DNA of 64,000 bases from JACCTU01 sp963700495 (GCA_963700495.1 CAVOXT010000001.1:682001-746000); one strand, 5' to 3'; counted from the first letter of the stretch, positions 41,199 to 50,769 are shown. The notes: generated by a model from the sequence alone, not told the origin. A program made the numbers and translations.

Positions 41199-41741
41199 AT
41201 GAGCACCACCGCAACCCCGATCGCCCCGACAGGCACCTGGCAGCTCGATCCGGTGCACTCGTCCGTGGGCTTCGAGATCGACTACCTGTCCGGCACCTTC
41301 AAGGGCCAGTTCCGCGAGATCGACGGCAAGCTCGTCGTGGACGGGAGCGAGGCGAGCATCGAAGGAAGCGCCAACGTCGCGAGCGTCGACGTGAAGGACG
41401 AGAACCTTTCGGCCCATCTGCAGTCGCCGGACTTCTTCGACGCGGAGCGGCATCCCGAGCTCCGGTTCTCCGCGAACGACATCTCGCTCGACGGCGAGAA
41501 CGTCCAGGTCCGCGGCGAGCTGACCGTCAAGGGCGTGACCCAGCCGACAGAGGTGACCGGCACCGTCGCAGCACCGCTCACCGATGCTTACGGCCGGGAG
41601 CGCGTCGGACTGAAGCTGGCCACGGGCATCGACCGCACCGCCTTCGGCGTCAGCTGGAACAACCCGCTTCCGAGCGGCGTGCAGGCACTGGCAAACGACG
41701 TGTCGATCGTCGCAGAGCTCTTCTTCGTCAAGGCGGCGTAG
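41199..41741 (+). CDS. YceI-family lipocalin-like protein
   Basis: 180 residues with the YceI pattern TWQLDPVHSSVGFEIDYLSG, SPDFFDAERHPELRFSA, GELTVKGVTQPTEV and GIDRTAFGVSWNNPLPSG. YceI proteins bind polyisoprenoid or amide lipids and are often induced by stress. No signal peptide here, so this member is probably cytoplasmic. Start fixed by ACAGGAGG. First gene of a rightward run of four closely spaced genes up to 43546. Confidence 0.92.
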   Translation: MSTTATPIAPTGTWQLDPVHSSVGFEIDYLSGTFKGQFREIDGKLVVDGSEASIEGSANVASVDVKDENLSAHLQSPDFFDAERHPELRFSANDISLDGENVQVRGELTVKGVTQPTEVTGTVAAPLTDAYGRERVGLKLATGIDRTAFGVSWNNPLPSGVQALANDVSIVAELFFVKAA

Positions 41742-41746
41742 GGCAG

Positions 41747-42316
41747 ATGCGCGTTCTCGCGATCCCGGGCAGCCTCCGGAACGACTCGTACAACGCGAAG
41801 CTGCTCTACAACGCGGCGGAGCTGTTTCCCGAGGACGCGACCCTCGATCTGTGGGGCGGGTTGAAGTCGATCCCGCCCTACGACGAGGACGACGACGGCG
41901 AGGGGACGCCCGGAGCGGTTGCGGAGCTTCGGGACGCGGTCGCAAACGCGGACGCGGTCCTGATCGCGACACCCGAGTACAACCACTCGATCCCCGGGCA
42001 GCTCAAGAACGCCCTCGACTGGGTCTCGCGGCCGATTGCTGCGAACCCGCTCCGCAACAAGCCCGTGGCCGTGATCGGCGCGAGCACGAGCGCGTTCGGC
42101 GGCGTGTGGGCGCAGGCCGAGCTGCGCAAGGTTGCCGGCGCGATGGGCGCCCGCGTGCTCGACGTCGAGCTGGCCGTCCCGCACGCGCACGAGCGGTTCG
42201 ACGAGCTCGGGAGGCTGACGGATGCAAACTTCGTGGAGACGCTCGGCGACGTCGTGGACGCGGTCGTCCAGGCGGTCGAGGAGCGCGAGGCTGACAAGGC
42301 CGCCGTCGCCGCCTAG
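41747..42316 (+). CDS. NAD(P)H-dependent FMN reductase
   Basis: 189 residues. Flavodoxin-like fold with phosphate loop IPGSLRNDSYNAKLL and the FMN contact ATPEYNHSIPGQLKNALDW, typical of the NADPH-dependent FMN/azo/quinone reductase family. It starts 5 bp after yceI and is probably part of the same transcript; yceI-reductase pairs are seen in oxidative stress regulons. Confidence 0.9.
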   Translation: MRVLAIPGSLRNDSYNAKLLYNAAELFPEDATLDLWGGLKSIPPYDEDDDGEGTPGAVAELRDAVANADAVLIATPEYNHSIPGQLKNALDWVSRPIAANPLRNKPVAVIGASTSAFGGVWAQAELRKVAGAMGARVLDVELAVPHAHERFDELGRLTDANFVETLGDVVDAVVQAVEEREADKAAVAA

Positions 42317-42327
42317 CATCTTCGGTC

Positions 42328-42741
42328 GTGACGGAGCTTCCGCTCACGGGAGGCTGTCTCTGCGGCGGAGTCCGCTTCGAGGTCTCGGAGCCGCTCGTCT
42401 CCGCCGGCTACTGCCACTGCACCCGCTGCCGGCGCCGCACTGGGACGGCAGCCTCGGTGCAAGGGCGGATCGCGCCGGGGTCGCTCACGATCACCGCGGG
42501 TGAGGAGCTGGTCCGGGTCTACGAGCCCGACGACGGGTTCACAAAGCTCTTCTGCTCCAAGTGTGGCTCGTCGCTCTTCAGCAGGCATCCGGACCACCCC
42601 GAGGTGATGTCGGTCCGGTTCGGCGCGTTCGACGGCGACCCGGGAATCCGGCCGTCTTACAGAGCGTACGTCGCGTACGCCGCGCCGTGGGAGCCGCTCC
42701 CGGACGACGGCCTCCCTCGGTACCCGGAGGGACGCTCCTAG
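42328..42741 (+). CDS. GFA/CENP-V family zinc protein
   Basis: 137 residues with the zinc-binding pattern GGCLCGGVRFEV, YCHCTRCRRRTG and LFCSKCGSSLFS, as in glutathione-dependent formaldehyde-activating (GFA) proteins. Whether it acts on S-hydroxymethyl-glutathione or mycothiol adducts is unknown. It lies 11 bp after the FMN reductase and 1 bp before the metallo-hydrolase gene. Confidence 0.9.
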   Translation: MTELPLTGGCLCGGVRFEVSEPLVSAGYCHCTRCRRRTGTAASVQGRIAPGSLTITAGEELVRVYEPDDGFTKLFCSKCGSSLFSRHPDHPEVMSVRFGAFDGDPGIRPSYRAYVAYAAPWEPLPDDGLPRYPEGRS

Positions 42742-42742
42742 G

Positions 42743-43546
42743 GTGCCGCGCTTCGTCTGCGCGACCTGCGGCACGCAGTACCCCGACTCCGACTCCCAGC
42801 CCGGCGCATGCCTCATCTGCGAGGACGAGCGCCAGTACGTGCCCGAGACGGGACAGCGCTGGACGACGCTCGAGCAACTGCTCGAGAAGCACCGGAACGA
42901 GGTCGAGCCCGAGGGCGAGCTCGTCGGGATCGGCACCAAGCCGCCGTTCGCGATCGGCCAGCGCGCGCTGCTGGCTCCGTTCGGCGCAGCGAACGTGCTC
43001 TGGGACTGCATCACGCTCGTCGACGAGGCGACCGTCGAGGAGCTCGACCGGCGCGGCGGCGTCGAGGGGATCGCGATCTCCCACCCGCACTACTACTCGG
43101 GGATGGTCGAGTGGGCGCACGCGCTCGACTGCCCGGTCTACCTCCATGCCGCGGACGAGCAATGGATCGTCCGCCGTGACCCGGCGGTCGAGCTCTGGGA
43201 CGGCGAGACGAAGGAGCTCGGCCACGGCCTCACGCTCGTGCGCTGCGGAGGCCACTTCGCCGGCGGGACCGTGCTGCACTGGGCCGGTGGCTGCGGCGGG
43301 GCCGGGGCGCTCCTCTCGGGTGACATCGTCCAGGTGATCCCCGACCGTCGCTTCGTCGGCTTCATGTACAGCTACCCGAACTTGATCCCGCTGCCCGAAG
43401 AGTCGGTGGGCGCGATCGGACGCGCGCTTGCTCCGTTTCCGTTCGAGCAGATCTACGGCGCCTGGTGGGGGACGATCGTCAGGCGCGAGGGCAAGGAGGT
43501 CGTCGCGCGCTCGGTGGAACGGTACGGGCGCGCGGTTCGAGGTTGA
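42743..43546 (+). CDS. Metallo-beta-lactamase-fold hydrolase with N-terminal zinc ribbon
   Basis: 267 residues. A rubredoxin-like ribbon opens the protein (FVCATCGTQYPDS ... ACLICEDERQYV). The MBL part has a reduced metal motif ISHPHYYSGMVEW, then GGHFAGGTVLHW and SGDIVQVIPD. The usual HxHxDH is HxHYYSG here, so one metal site may be missing. Family members are annotated as hydrolases of unknown substrate. Last gene of the yceI run, convergent with ltrA 3 bp away. Confidence 0.85.
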   Translation: MPRFVCATCGTQYPDSDSQPGACLICEDERQYVPETGQRWTTLEQLLEKHRNEVEPEGELVGIGTKPPFAIGQRALLAPFGAANVLWDCITLVDEATVEELDRRGGVEGIAISHPHYYSGMVEWAHALDCPVYLHAADEQWIVRRDPAVELWDGETKELGHGLTLVRCGGHFAGGTVLHWAGGCGGAGALLSGDIVQVIPDRRFVGFMYSYPNLIPLPEESVGAIGRALAPFPFEQIYGAWWGTIVRREGKEVVARSVERYGRAVRG

Positions 43547-43549
43547 CTT

Positions 43550-44713
43550 CTAGTTCTGTGTCGGGCCGGCACGCACCTCCGCACGGAACGTGCGGAGGTG
43601 CACGGCCTCCCACGCGAGACAGGTGACGAGGCACCCGACCACGACGGCCATCAGCGCGAGACCGTCGAGGTCTTGCAGCACGATCACGGCGACGATGCTG
43701 GCAACGGCCGCGACGACGCGCTCGTACGCGACGTGGCGGACGACCCGGTAGCGGCCGAAGACGAAGCCGAGCAGGAAGAGCGCGATGCCGGCACCTAGCG
43801 CGAACCGCCCGGCCGGCGAGAGCGGCTCGCCCGGCTCCGCGACGGTGTTCTTCGCCGCGACGGCAAAGAAGATGATCCCGAGCACCATCGGGTAGTGGCT
43901 GAGCGTGAAGACGTCGCGGGCGAGCGGGCTGCGTACTTCGGCAGGACGGTTCGCGAGCACCCGGGCCAGCACCGCCGCCGTGAAGTCGAAGTACGCCCAC
44001 CAGATCGCGGCGACGCCGACGAACGCGACCGCGAGTGCGAGCGCGAAGGCGGCATCGCCGGTGTGGCCGGTGAGCCCGGAACCGACGGCCACGATCGACT
44101 CGCCGAGCGCGATGATCACGAACAGCGCGTAACGCTCGGCGAAGTGTGAGGGCGAGACGCGGAACCCGGCCTGGGGGCCCATCCGCAGCGCGCCGGAGAC
44201 GTCGATCACGATCGCCGTAGTCCAGAGCGCGACGCGCGCCTCCTCGCCCGTGAAGCCTCCGACCAGGACGAGCGCCGGCGCCAGCGTGAACCACGGCGCG
44301 AGCTTCATCACGGCCGCGCGGTGCGCCGGCTCGTCCCGCAGCCCGTGCAGGTAGAGCGCGAGGTGGAGCATGCGCACGATGAAGAACGGGACCGCGAACC
44401 AGGCGGCGCGTCCGGAGAACGCGTCCGGTACACCCACGGCCATCCCAAAGCTCGCGCCCATCGCGAGCAGGTAGCCCAGCCGGAGCAGCGGCGAGCTGAG
44501 GTCGATCGCGTTCGTCGCCCACGCGTAGCCCGACCACGCCCAGTAGACGAGCCCGAGCACGAGCGCCCCTCTTGCGTACCCGCCGGCGCTCGGATCGGCG
44601 AGCATCAGCGCGGCGACCTGCGTGATCGCGAAGACGAACACCAGGTCGAAGAAGAGCTCGAGATAGGACGTCCGGCGCTCGGTCTCCTCCGCTCGGGCGA
44701 TCTCCATCCGCAT
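43550..44713 (-). CDS. Low-temperature requirement protein A (LtrA) family membrane protein
   Basis: 387 residues, about 12 membrane helices. The start carries the family signature ERRTSYLELFFDLVFVFAITQ, and later AERYALFVIIALGESIVAVGSG. LtrA was first described from a Listeria cold-sensitive mutant; the molecular role is not settled. It stands alone, divergent from the HAD gene 34 bp away. Confidence 0.92.
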   Translation of the reverse strand: MRMEIARAEETERRTSYLELFFDLVFVFAITQVAALMLADPSAGGYARGALVLGLVYWAWSGYAWATNAIDLSSPLLRLGYLLAMGASFGMAVGVPDAFSGRAAWFAVPFFIVRMLHLALYLHGLRDEPAHRAAVMKLAPWFTLAPALVLVGGFTGEEARVALWTTAIVIDVSGALRMGPQAGFRVSPSHFAERYALFVIIALGESIVAVGSGLTGHTGDAAFALALAVAFVGVAAIWWAYFDFTAAVLARVLANRPAEVRSPLARDVFTLSHYPMVLGIIFFAVAAKNTVAEPGEPLSPAGRFALGAGIALFLLGFVFGRYRVVRHVAYERVVAAVASIVAVIVLQDLDGLALMAVVVGCLVTCLAWEAVHLRTFRAEVRAGPTQN

Positions 44714-44747
44714 GATCGTACGCTGCGCGCCCGGTTACGCTTGATGC

Positions 44748-45664
44748 GTGTCCGGGGTGTTGGCGAGCTGGAACGACGGTGCTGCGAAGCAGGCGGTTGT
44801 CGAGTTCGTCGAGCGGACGGTGTCCGACGCCGTGCCGGTCGAGGAGCGCGTCGCGGTGTTCGACAACGACGGCACGCTGTGGTGCGAGAAGCCGATGCCG
44901 ATCCAGCTCGACTTCATCCTCCGCCGGCTGTTCGAGATGGCGGAGGCCGATCCCGAGCTGCGTCGGTCGCCAGCCCTGGAAGGCGGCGTACGAGCGCGAC
45001 TACGGCTGGCTCGGCGCGGTGGTCGCCGAGCACTATGCGGGCGACGACACGAACGTGCGGACGCTCGCGGCGGGCATCCTTGCCGCCTACGAGGGGATCA
45101 GCGTCGAGGACTTCGAGGCGCAGTCGGACGCTTTCCTGCGCACGACGCAGCATCCGACTCTCGGTCGCGGGTATCTCGAGTGCGCGTACGCGCCGATGGT
45201 CGAGCTGCTCGGCTACCTGGCGGCGAACGGGTTCTCGAACTACATCGCGTCGGGTGGCGGTCGTGACTTCATGCGGCCGATCAGCCAGGAGGTGTACGGC
45301 ATTCCGCGCGAGCGCGTGATCGGCAGCGCATCTGCGCTCGAGTACACGAGTGACGACCGTGGCGGCACGATCACGCACAAGGCAGAGGCCGACTATCTCG
45401 ACGATGGTCCGCAGAAGCCGATCCGCATCTGGAGCCGCACCGGCCGCCGACCGCGTGCTCGCTGCCGGCAACTCGAACGGCGACATCCCGATGCTCGACT
45501 TCACCCAGCATCCCGACAAGCCGTTCCTGCGCCTGCTCGTCCTCCACGACGACGCCGAGCGCGAGTTCGACTACACGAGCGGCGCCGAGCAGGCACTCGA
45601 GCAGGCCGGCACGAGCGGCTGGACGGTCGTCAGCGTCAAGAACGACTGGGCCACCGTCTTCTGA
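44748..45664 (+). pseudogene. HAD-superfamily phosphatase (phosphoserine phosphatase-like) with two frame changes
   Basis: Motif I is VAVFDNDGTLWCEKP, with a capping domain LRRLFEMAEADPELR. After an apparent extra C near 44972 the frame continues as QPWKAAYERDYGWLGAVVAE and SNYIASGGGRDFMRPI (motif II). A second extra base near 45452 leads into VLAAGNSNGDIPML (motif IV) and WTVVSVKNDWATVF. All four HAD motifs are kept, so the protein is intact apart from these two single-base shifts. A hairpin terminator follows. Confidence 0.78.
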
Positions 45665-45675
45665 CAGACGGATGG

Positions 45676-45708
45676 GCGGCCCGCCGGCGTGCGACACCGG
45701 CGGGCCGC
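45676..45708. terminator. Bidirectional terminator between HAD and GH5 genes
   Basis: Perfect 12-bp stem GCGGCCCGCCGG/CCGGCGGGCCGC with a 9-base loop, between two convergent genes. Confidence 0.75.
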
Positions 45709-45721
45709 GACAACCACGGCG

Positions 45722-47729
45722 CTACTCGGCCCGGATGTTGTCGATCCGGAACGTGCCGTTCTGGAGGTAGAAGTTCACCGCGCGGAGCTTCGTCAGGTCT
45801 CCGCCGGCGCACGTGAGGTCGGTGAGATCGAGCGTGACCGTCGCGACGGTCCCCTGCGGCGTGTTTCCGCCGCCGCCGTTCTCCTCGCACCACGTGAAGC
45901 CGTCGCCGACCTGGATCGAGAGCTTTCGGAAGGTCTGCGCGGCCCCGGTCTGCAGGTCGAGCTTGATCTCCGTCTTGCCCGTGAGATCGACGGGCGCAGG
46001 GAGGACGCCCCCGAACCAGCCCTCTCCGGTGACGGCGATCTCGAGGCTGGACGTGCCGTCGGTCGCGAACGCGGACGACTGCGCGAGCGTGCCCGTGCCT
46101 CCGACCGACCCCCATCCGTCGGTTCCGGTCTCGAACGAGAACAGCGGGATCGCCGCCGTCGGGTCGGGAAGAACGGTGACCGTCACCGTTGCCTCGTTGC
46201 TGATCCTCCGCTGCTGGTCCATCACGTCGTAGCTCACCGACGCGCGGCCGACGAAGCCCGGCGTCGGGGTGAACGTGACGTTGCCGTCGTTGGCGGCGAC
46301 GAACGTCCCCCCGGTGACCGAGCGGGTCTTCTGATCAAGGGGCACGGATGGGTCGAGGTCGAGCGACTGCGGCCTGATCGCGCTTCGGTAGGCGATGTCG
46401 TTGCGCGTCACGTTGAGAGCGACCGCGGTGTTGAACGGCGTCACCGCAGTGTCGTGATCGGCAACCGGTCTGAACGTCCTGGGCCCGAGCCGCATCTGCT
46501 CGCCGAAGTTGCTGATCGTCGTGCAGACCGGCGACGGGCAGTAGACCGTGAAGCCGTCGTAGTCCGGGTAGAGCGTTCCGTCGTCCTGGATCCCGGACAG
46601 GATCCAGTAGAGCGCTCCGGCCCCGCCGCTCTCGAACACGGTGTCGAGCCAGAGCTTGTAGTTCGGGTTCCGGAGGCTCTTGTCTTGGAGGCCGAACTCG
46701 CCGAGCATCGCCGGCTTGCCGATCTGCCTGGCCGCCTTGAAGTGGCTCTTGATCCACTCGACGCCCCACGGAACGTCCGTCCCCCAGTAGTCGGGATACA
46801 TGTGGAACGACATCACGTCGATGTTCCTCAGCTTCGTGAAGGCCACCGTGTCGACGCCCTCACCACACTGCTCGGTCCAATGCGTCCCGTTCTGGAGGCA
46901 ATAGAAGCCCTCGTCGCCGACCGAGACGAGATGGTTCCCGTCGACCGATTTGACGTACGTGGACATCTGGTCGGCCCAACTGGTCAGGGTGCCTGTCGTG
47001 CAGTTGTCCGACCGGGCGTATGCTCCCGCACTCAGGCAGCGAGGCTCGTTGCCGAGCTCCCACGTCATGATCGTCGGGTCGTCCTTGTACTTGACGCCGG
47101 TGATCGTGTTCGTCCGGTTGAGGACGTGGGAGATCCAGTTCTTGTACCACTGCTTGATCACCGGGTCGGTGTAGAAGCTGTCGTGGTACCAGGTGATTCC
47201 ATCGGGCGTGCTGATGTCGCGCCAGCGCACGTACTGGTCCATCCCGCCGAAGTCGTTCCAGTTGTTGACGAACGGGATGACGAGCTTCAGCCCCAGCCCG
47301 CCCGCCTGCGCGATGATGTAGTCGAGGCGCGCCAAGCCATTTGGGCCGTCGTTGTAGGCCGGTGCCTGTGCGACCGGATCCCAGTACTGGAAGTAGACCC
47401 CGTCGGACTGGACCGCGGATCGAGGTCGACGGGACGGCGGGGTCGCCGATGTCGAGCGAGCCCCACATCCGCAGGACGCGGAACTCTTTCGAGGCCGCCG
47501 CCTGGAGGACGTCGTCGACCATGAGGCGGGACTTGTACATCAGGTAGTAGTTGCTCGAGCCGGCGAACCTGAAGTCGTTGCCGTTGAGCGTGAGCCTTGA
47601 GCCTTGCCGTACGACGAAACCGTTCTGGCTGTCCGTCGCCGCGCCGGCGCTCGTCGCACCGGCTGTCACCGCGAGCGCGCACCCCAGCGCAAGCAGGGTC
47701 ACGGCGAAGGAGCGAGGTTTCCTGGACAT
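45722..47729 (-). pseudogene. Secreted GH5-type beta-mannanase/cellulase with Ig-like and carbohydrate-binding domains, one frame change
   Basis: A signal peptide (FAVTLLALGCALAVTAGATSA) leads into a GH5 barrel: LTLNGNDFRFAGSSNYYLMY, FRVLRMWGSLDIG. The frame breaks near 47425. It continues with FQYWDPVAQAP, acid/base Glu in MTWELGNEPRC and nucleophile Glu in PAMLGEFGLQDK. An Ig-like module (GTFVAANDGNVTFTPTPGF) and a jelly-roll binding domain (PLFSFETGTDGWGSVGG ... FRIDNIRAE), similar to mannan-binding CBMs, complete it. It would degrade plant mannans or related glucans outside the cell. The rest of the sequence is undamaged, so the break may be an assembly indel. Confidence 0.8.
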
Positions 47730-47863
47730 GCTCGCGAATCCCTCCCCTCTGGTCGGGCGGCGGCCGGTCCGGCCGCGACCCTGGACCTTCGGGATCCTAA
47801 CGCCCTGAGCCGCAAAGGTAAACCGGTTCAGACGGCCTGGTTGAGCCGAACCGCGACCGGCTC

Positions 47864-47891
47864 TGGACACGTCCGAAAGTGTCTATACGGT
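47864..47891 (+). promoter_or_regulatory. Probable leaderless promoter of nucS
   Basis: TGGACA (47864-47869), 16-base spacer, TACGGT (47886-47891), then six bases to the GTG. This distance puts the transcription start at or next to the start codon, and there is no Shine-Dalgarno, as in many actinobacterial leaderless genes. Confidence 0.5.
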
Positions 47892-47897
47892 CCGCGG

Positions 47898-48569
47898 GTG
47901 CGCCTGATCGTCGCCCGCTGCGAGGTCACCTACACCGGCCGGCTCTCGGCCTACCTGCCCGAGTCGACCCGTCTGCTGATCTTCAAGGACGACGGCTCGG
48001 TGCTCGTGCACGCCGACGCGGGTGGATACAAGCCGCTCAACTGGATGACGCCGCCGACCGTCGTGGAGGAATCGAACGACGTACTCGTCGTCCGCAAGCG
48101 GCAAGGCCGCACCGAGGACCGGCTCGAGATCCGGCTTGCTGAGGTGCTGAGCGACGTGCGCCACGACATGGGGGAGGCTGCGGCGCTCGAGAAGGACGGC
48201 GTCGAGCGCGATCTCCAGCTCGAGCTCGCCGCGCAGCCGCGGGCGCTCGGCGAGGACCTGCGCCTCGTCCGGCGTGAGTGGCCGACCGACATCGGCCCGG
48301 TCGACCTGATGTGCCGCGACTGCGACGACCAGTGGGTCGCCGTCGAGATCAAGCGGATCGCGACGATGGAGGCGGTCGAGCAGCTGACCCGCTACCTCGA
48401 GCGCATCCGCCTCGACCCGGCGATGGCCGGCTGCCGAGGGATCCTCGCGGCCCAGAAGGTGCGCCCGCAGGCGGCGACACTCGCCGACGCGAGGGGGATC
48501 GTCACCGTCGAGGTCGACCTCGACCTGCTGCGCGGGCGCCGCGAGCCCGACCTCACGCTCTTCGCGTAG
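47898..48569 (+). CDS. nucS: Endonuclease NucS (EndoMS)
   Basis: 223 residues. N-terminal dimerisation domain (ARCEVTYTGRLSAYLPESTR, GGYKPLNWM) and C-terminal PD-(D/E)xK nuclease domain with GPVDLMCRDCDDQWVAVEIK (Asp and ExK catalytic residues) and QLTRYLERI. NucS makes double-strand cuts at mismatched bases and replaces MutS/MutL repair in most actinobacteria and many archaea, loaded by the beta clamp. Start GTG at the family N-terminus; leaderless promoter fits. It supports an actinobacterial origin for the window. Confidence 0.95.
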   Translation: MRLIVARCEVTYTGRLSAYLPESTRLLIFKDDGSVLVHADAGGYKPLNWMTPPTVVEESNDVLVVRKRQGRTEDRLEIRLAEVLSDVRHDMGEAAALEKDGVERDLQLELAAQPRALGEDLRLVRREWPTDIGPVDLMCRDCDDQWVAVEIKRIATMEAVEQLTRYLERIRLDPAMAGCRGILAAQKVRPQAATLADARGIVTVEVDLDLLRGRREPDLTLFA

Positions 48570-48636
48570 GTCGAAACCGCCGCGCCGGTTCGTCGTCTCG
48601 GCTGTCGGCGTGGAGGAGCGGGCGTAGGCGCCCTGG

Positions 48637-49221
48637 CTATCGCCTTCGCAGGACGTTGACCTCCCCTTCCCGCCTGACGACCCAGTCCCGGTCCGCACTC
48701 TCGAAGAAGCGCGCGGCCGTCTGTCGGCCCGGCTCGCCGAGCAGGACCTCGGACGTCAGCAGCGGCAGGAGCGTGAGCAGCGCATCGACGTTTCGAGGCT
48801 CGTAGAGCACGTCCGCGCAGAGGACGAGGTCGAACGGCGCACGCTCGAGCAGGGCCTCGGGCTTCGTCCAGTCCACGAGCATCGTCTCGACGCGTGCGCC
48901 GTTCCGCTCGGCGTTTCGGCGCGTGACGTCGAGTGCTTCCGGCGCCCAGTCGGCCGCGAGCACGTCTGCACCTCCGAGCGCCGCCACGACGCTCGGCAGG
49001 CCGAGCCCGCACCCGAGCTCGAGCACGCTGAGGCCGCGCACGTCACGCTCTGCGACCACGCCTGCGAGCGTGACGCCGCTGGCCCAGAGCTCCGCCCAGT
49101 ACGGCATGAACTCGTCCTGCTCGAAGCGGGCCTCGTCGATGAGCGCGTCCGCGTCCGGCGGCCGCAGGACGCTGAGCACCAGCGGTCCGGCACGGACGGT
49201 CCCCTCGACGAGCTCGGTCAC
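48637..49221 (-). CDS. Class I SAM-dependent methyltransferase (METTL21/NNMT-like)
   Basis: 194 residues; FMPYWAELWASGVTLA precedes the SAM-binding motif I VLELGCGLGLPSVVAALGG, then VLAADWAPEAL and FDLVLCADVLYEP (motif IV). This is the arrangement of the lysine or small-molecule methyltransferases called nicotinamide N-methyltransferase-like. Target unknown. It is downstream of yqgE by 21 bp. Confidence 0.88.
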   Translation of the reverse strand: MTELVEGTVRAGPLVLSVLRPPDADALIDEARFEQDEFMPYWAELWASGVTLAGVVAERDVRGLSVLELGCGLGLPSVVAALGGADVLAADWAPEALDVTRRNAERNGARVETMLVDWTKPEALLERAPFDLVLCADVLYEPRNVDALLTLLPLLTSEVLLGEPGRQTAARFFESADRDWVVRREGEVNVLRRR

Positions 49222-49242
49222 GTGGAAGTTGTAGCGCCGCGA

Positions 49243-49788
49243 CTAGTTCAGCGACGGATCGTGGGGCATCCTCGCCAGGAGCTCGAAGAACGAGCCGCCC
49301 TGCCGCCGCAGCACCGCACTCCAGAGCTCGACGTTGTCTGCGAAGACGTCCTCGGGCGTCGCCTGAGCGACGATCCAGCCGTCCGCTGCGAGCTCCTCGT
49401 CGAGCTGGCCCGCGGTCCAGCCGGCATACCCGGCGAAGACCCGCGCCCTCCGGATGGTGCCCGCTGCAAGCGTGATGTCCGTGTCGCCGCGAACGAACCC
49501 GACGTCCTCGAAGATCCTCTCCGCCGCCTCGTTCAGGTCGTCGAACTCGGCGAGCACGAGGAGCGCCTCCTTGTCCACCGGCCCGCCGATGAAGACCGGC
49601 GCGTCCTCGTCGACGAGCGGCGCGAGCCCCGGCACGGCTTCGGCGACCGTGGCTTCTGTCGGGCGGTTGAGCACGAGCCCGAGCGCCCCCTCTTCGTCGT
49701 GCTCGGTCACGAGCACGACGGTGCGCCGGAAGCTCGGGTCGAAGAGGTCGGCGCCGGCAATCAGGAGCTGACCCTTGAGCGATCTCAT
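49243..49788 (-). CDS. YqgE/AlgH family protein
   Basis: 181 residues with the family hallmark LKGQLLIAGADLFDPSFRRT, HDEEGALGLVLNRP, FIGGPVDKEALLVL and FAGYAGWTAGQLDEEL. Widespread, structurally known, function unclear; in Pseudomonas AlgH affects alginate regulation. It starts 3 bp after the stop of the thioredoxin-like gene, so they are co-transcribed. Confidence 0.93.
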   Translation of the reverse strand: MRSLKGQLLIAGADLFDPSFRRTVVLVTEHDEEGALGLVLNRPTEATVAEAVPGLAPLVDEDAPVFIGGPVDKEALLVLAEFDDLNEAAERIFEDVGFVRGDTDITLAAGTIRRARVFAGYAGWTAGQLDEELAADGWIVAQATPEDVFADNVELWSAVLRRQGGSFFELLARMPHDPSLN

Positions 49789-49791
49789 CTC

Positions 49792-50337
49792 TCAGTACAA
49801 CGTCGTAGCGAGGCGTCGCCGGTACTGCTTCACGACAGGATTCTCCTGGCCGAGCTCCCGGAAGACCGCAAGCATCGCGCGCCGGGCCGTCTCGCGCCGA
49901 CCGTCGGGCGACGAACGCACCTCCTCCAGCAGGCGCTCGAGCGCCCGCTCGTGGTCGCCGGAGGCGAGCGCGGCCGCAACGTCCTCGAGCCCGAGTTCCT
50001 CGACGAGCCCGAGCGCCTCGCTCGGCGCGTTCAGATCGTCCAGGAACCGCTCGACGGTAGCCGGCGACTGCGCGCCGACGAACTCCGCCACGACGTGGCC
50101 GTTCCGAAAGGCCTTCACGGCCGGGATCCCGCGGACGCCGTAGCGCTCGGCGAGGTCCTTGTTCGCGTCGACGTCGACCTTCGCGAGCTGAATGTCCCGC
50201 TCGGCGGTCGCCCGTTCCAGCACAGGCGTCAGCGCGTGGCACGGGCCGCACCACTCGGCCCAGAAGTCGACGACGACCGGCCGCTCCGCCGAGCGCTCGA
50301 TCACGTCGGTCTCGAACGTGGCTTCGTCCACCTCCAC
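49792..50337 (-). CDS. Thioredoxin-domain co-chaperone (CnoX/YbbN-like)
   Basis: About 181 residues. Thioredoxin fold with an intact WCGPC active site (VVVDFWAEWCGPCHALTPVL, cis-Pro loop GVRGIPAVKAF), then a short TPR-like helical tail (AAALASGDHERALERLLEEV, RAMLAVFRELG) as in CnoX proteins that protect clients from oxidation and hand them to chaperones. GTG 50337 matches the family start; a longer frame from 50442 adds 35 residues without similarity. Confidence 0.87.
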   Translation of the reverse strand: MEVDEATFETDVIERSAERPVVVDFWAEWCGPCHALTPVLERATAERDIQLAKVDVDANKDLAERYGVRGIPAVKAFRNGHVVAEFVGAQSPATVERFLDDLNAPSEALGLVEELGLEDVAAALASGDHERALERLLEEVRSSPDGRRETARRAMLAVFRELGQENPVVKQYRRRLATTLY

Positions 50338-50642
50338 ACTCGAAGAGTGCCAGGAGTGCACGGGGACGCCGCGAACGCCGGCGGTTACGACGATCGTGCG
50401 GGAGGCGGGGACCGCAGAGCGGGCAACGCAGTGAGCACCCATCGCTTCGGCCGTTGAAGGTGCTGCGGAGCCTGATCAGCACGGCGGGACGGCGGCTTAC
50501 AGCCGGCGCCCGAACGCTGAGATCGCCAAAGTGCGCTCACCGTCAGCACGTTCCCCGGTACGCGCCGTGCGAGGCAAGCGGGCCGATGATGGTGAGTGTT
50601 GATCGTCTCACGTCGCCTCCGTCACAGATACGCGGGTTGCCA

Positions 50643-50657
50643 TAAGCCTGGGGCTTA
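50643..50657 (-). terminator. Short hairpin at the end of the TPR-peptide transcript
   Basis: TAAGCC-CCA-GGCTTA: perfect 6-bp stem that begins at the stop codon of the peptide gene. Small, without a U tract, but placed where the leftward operon would end. Confidence 0.4.
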
Positions 50658-50750
50658 GCCTTGGAAGAAGCCCCACATCGTCGCTCTGCCGAGCACGACA
50701 GAGACTGAGAGCGCAATCAGGACGAGCGTCGTGAACCTGTAGACCTTCAT
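50655..50750 (-). CDS. 31-residue exported-type peptide downstream of the TPR protein
   Basis: Starts with ATG seven bases after AAAGGA, an excellent ribosome site, 19 bp after the TPR stop. Basic start (MKVYR), a hydrophobic core of about 15 residues (FTTLVLIALSVSVVL) and a short polar/aromatic C-terminus (GRATMWGFFQG). This is the layout of a pre-peptide with a signal sequence and a ~10-residue released tail, as in Phr/PapR-type signalling peptides, though those are known from Firmicutes. It could also be a single-pass membrane microprotein. The good ribosome site and tight linkage to the TPR gene argue that it is expressed. Confidence 0.6.
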   Translation of the reverse strand: MKVYRFTTLVLIALSVSVVLGRATMWGFFQG

Positions 50751-50769
50751 GGTCAGTTCCTTTCGTTGT

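Noticed and set aside
45689..47524. 611-codon plus-strand frame
   Set aside because: Antisense to the GH5 gene, with Arg/Val/Asp/Glu-rich low-complexity content.
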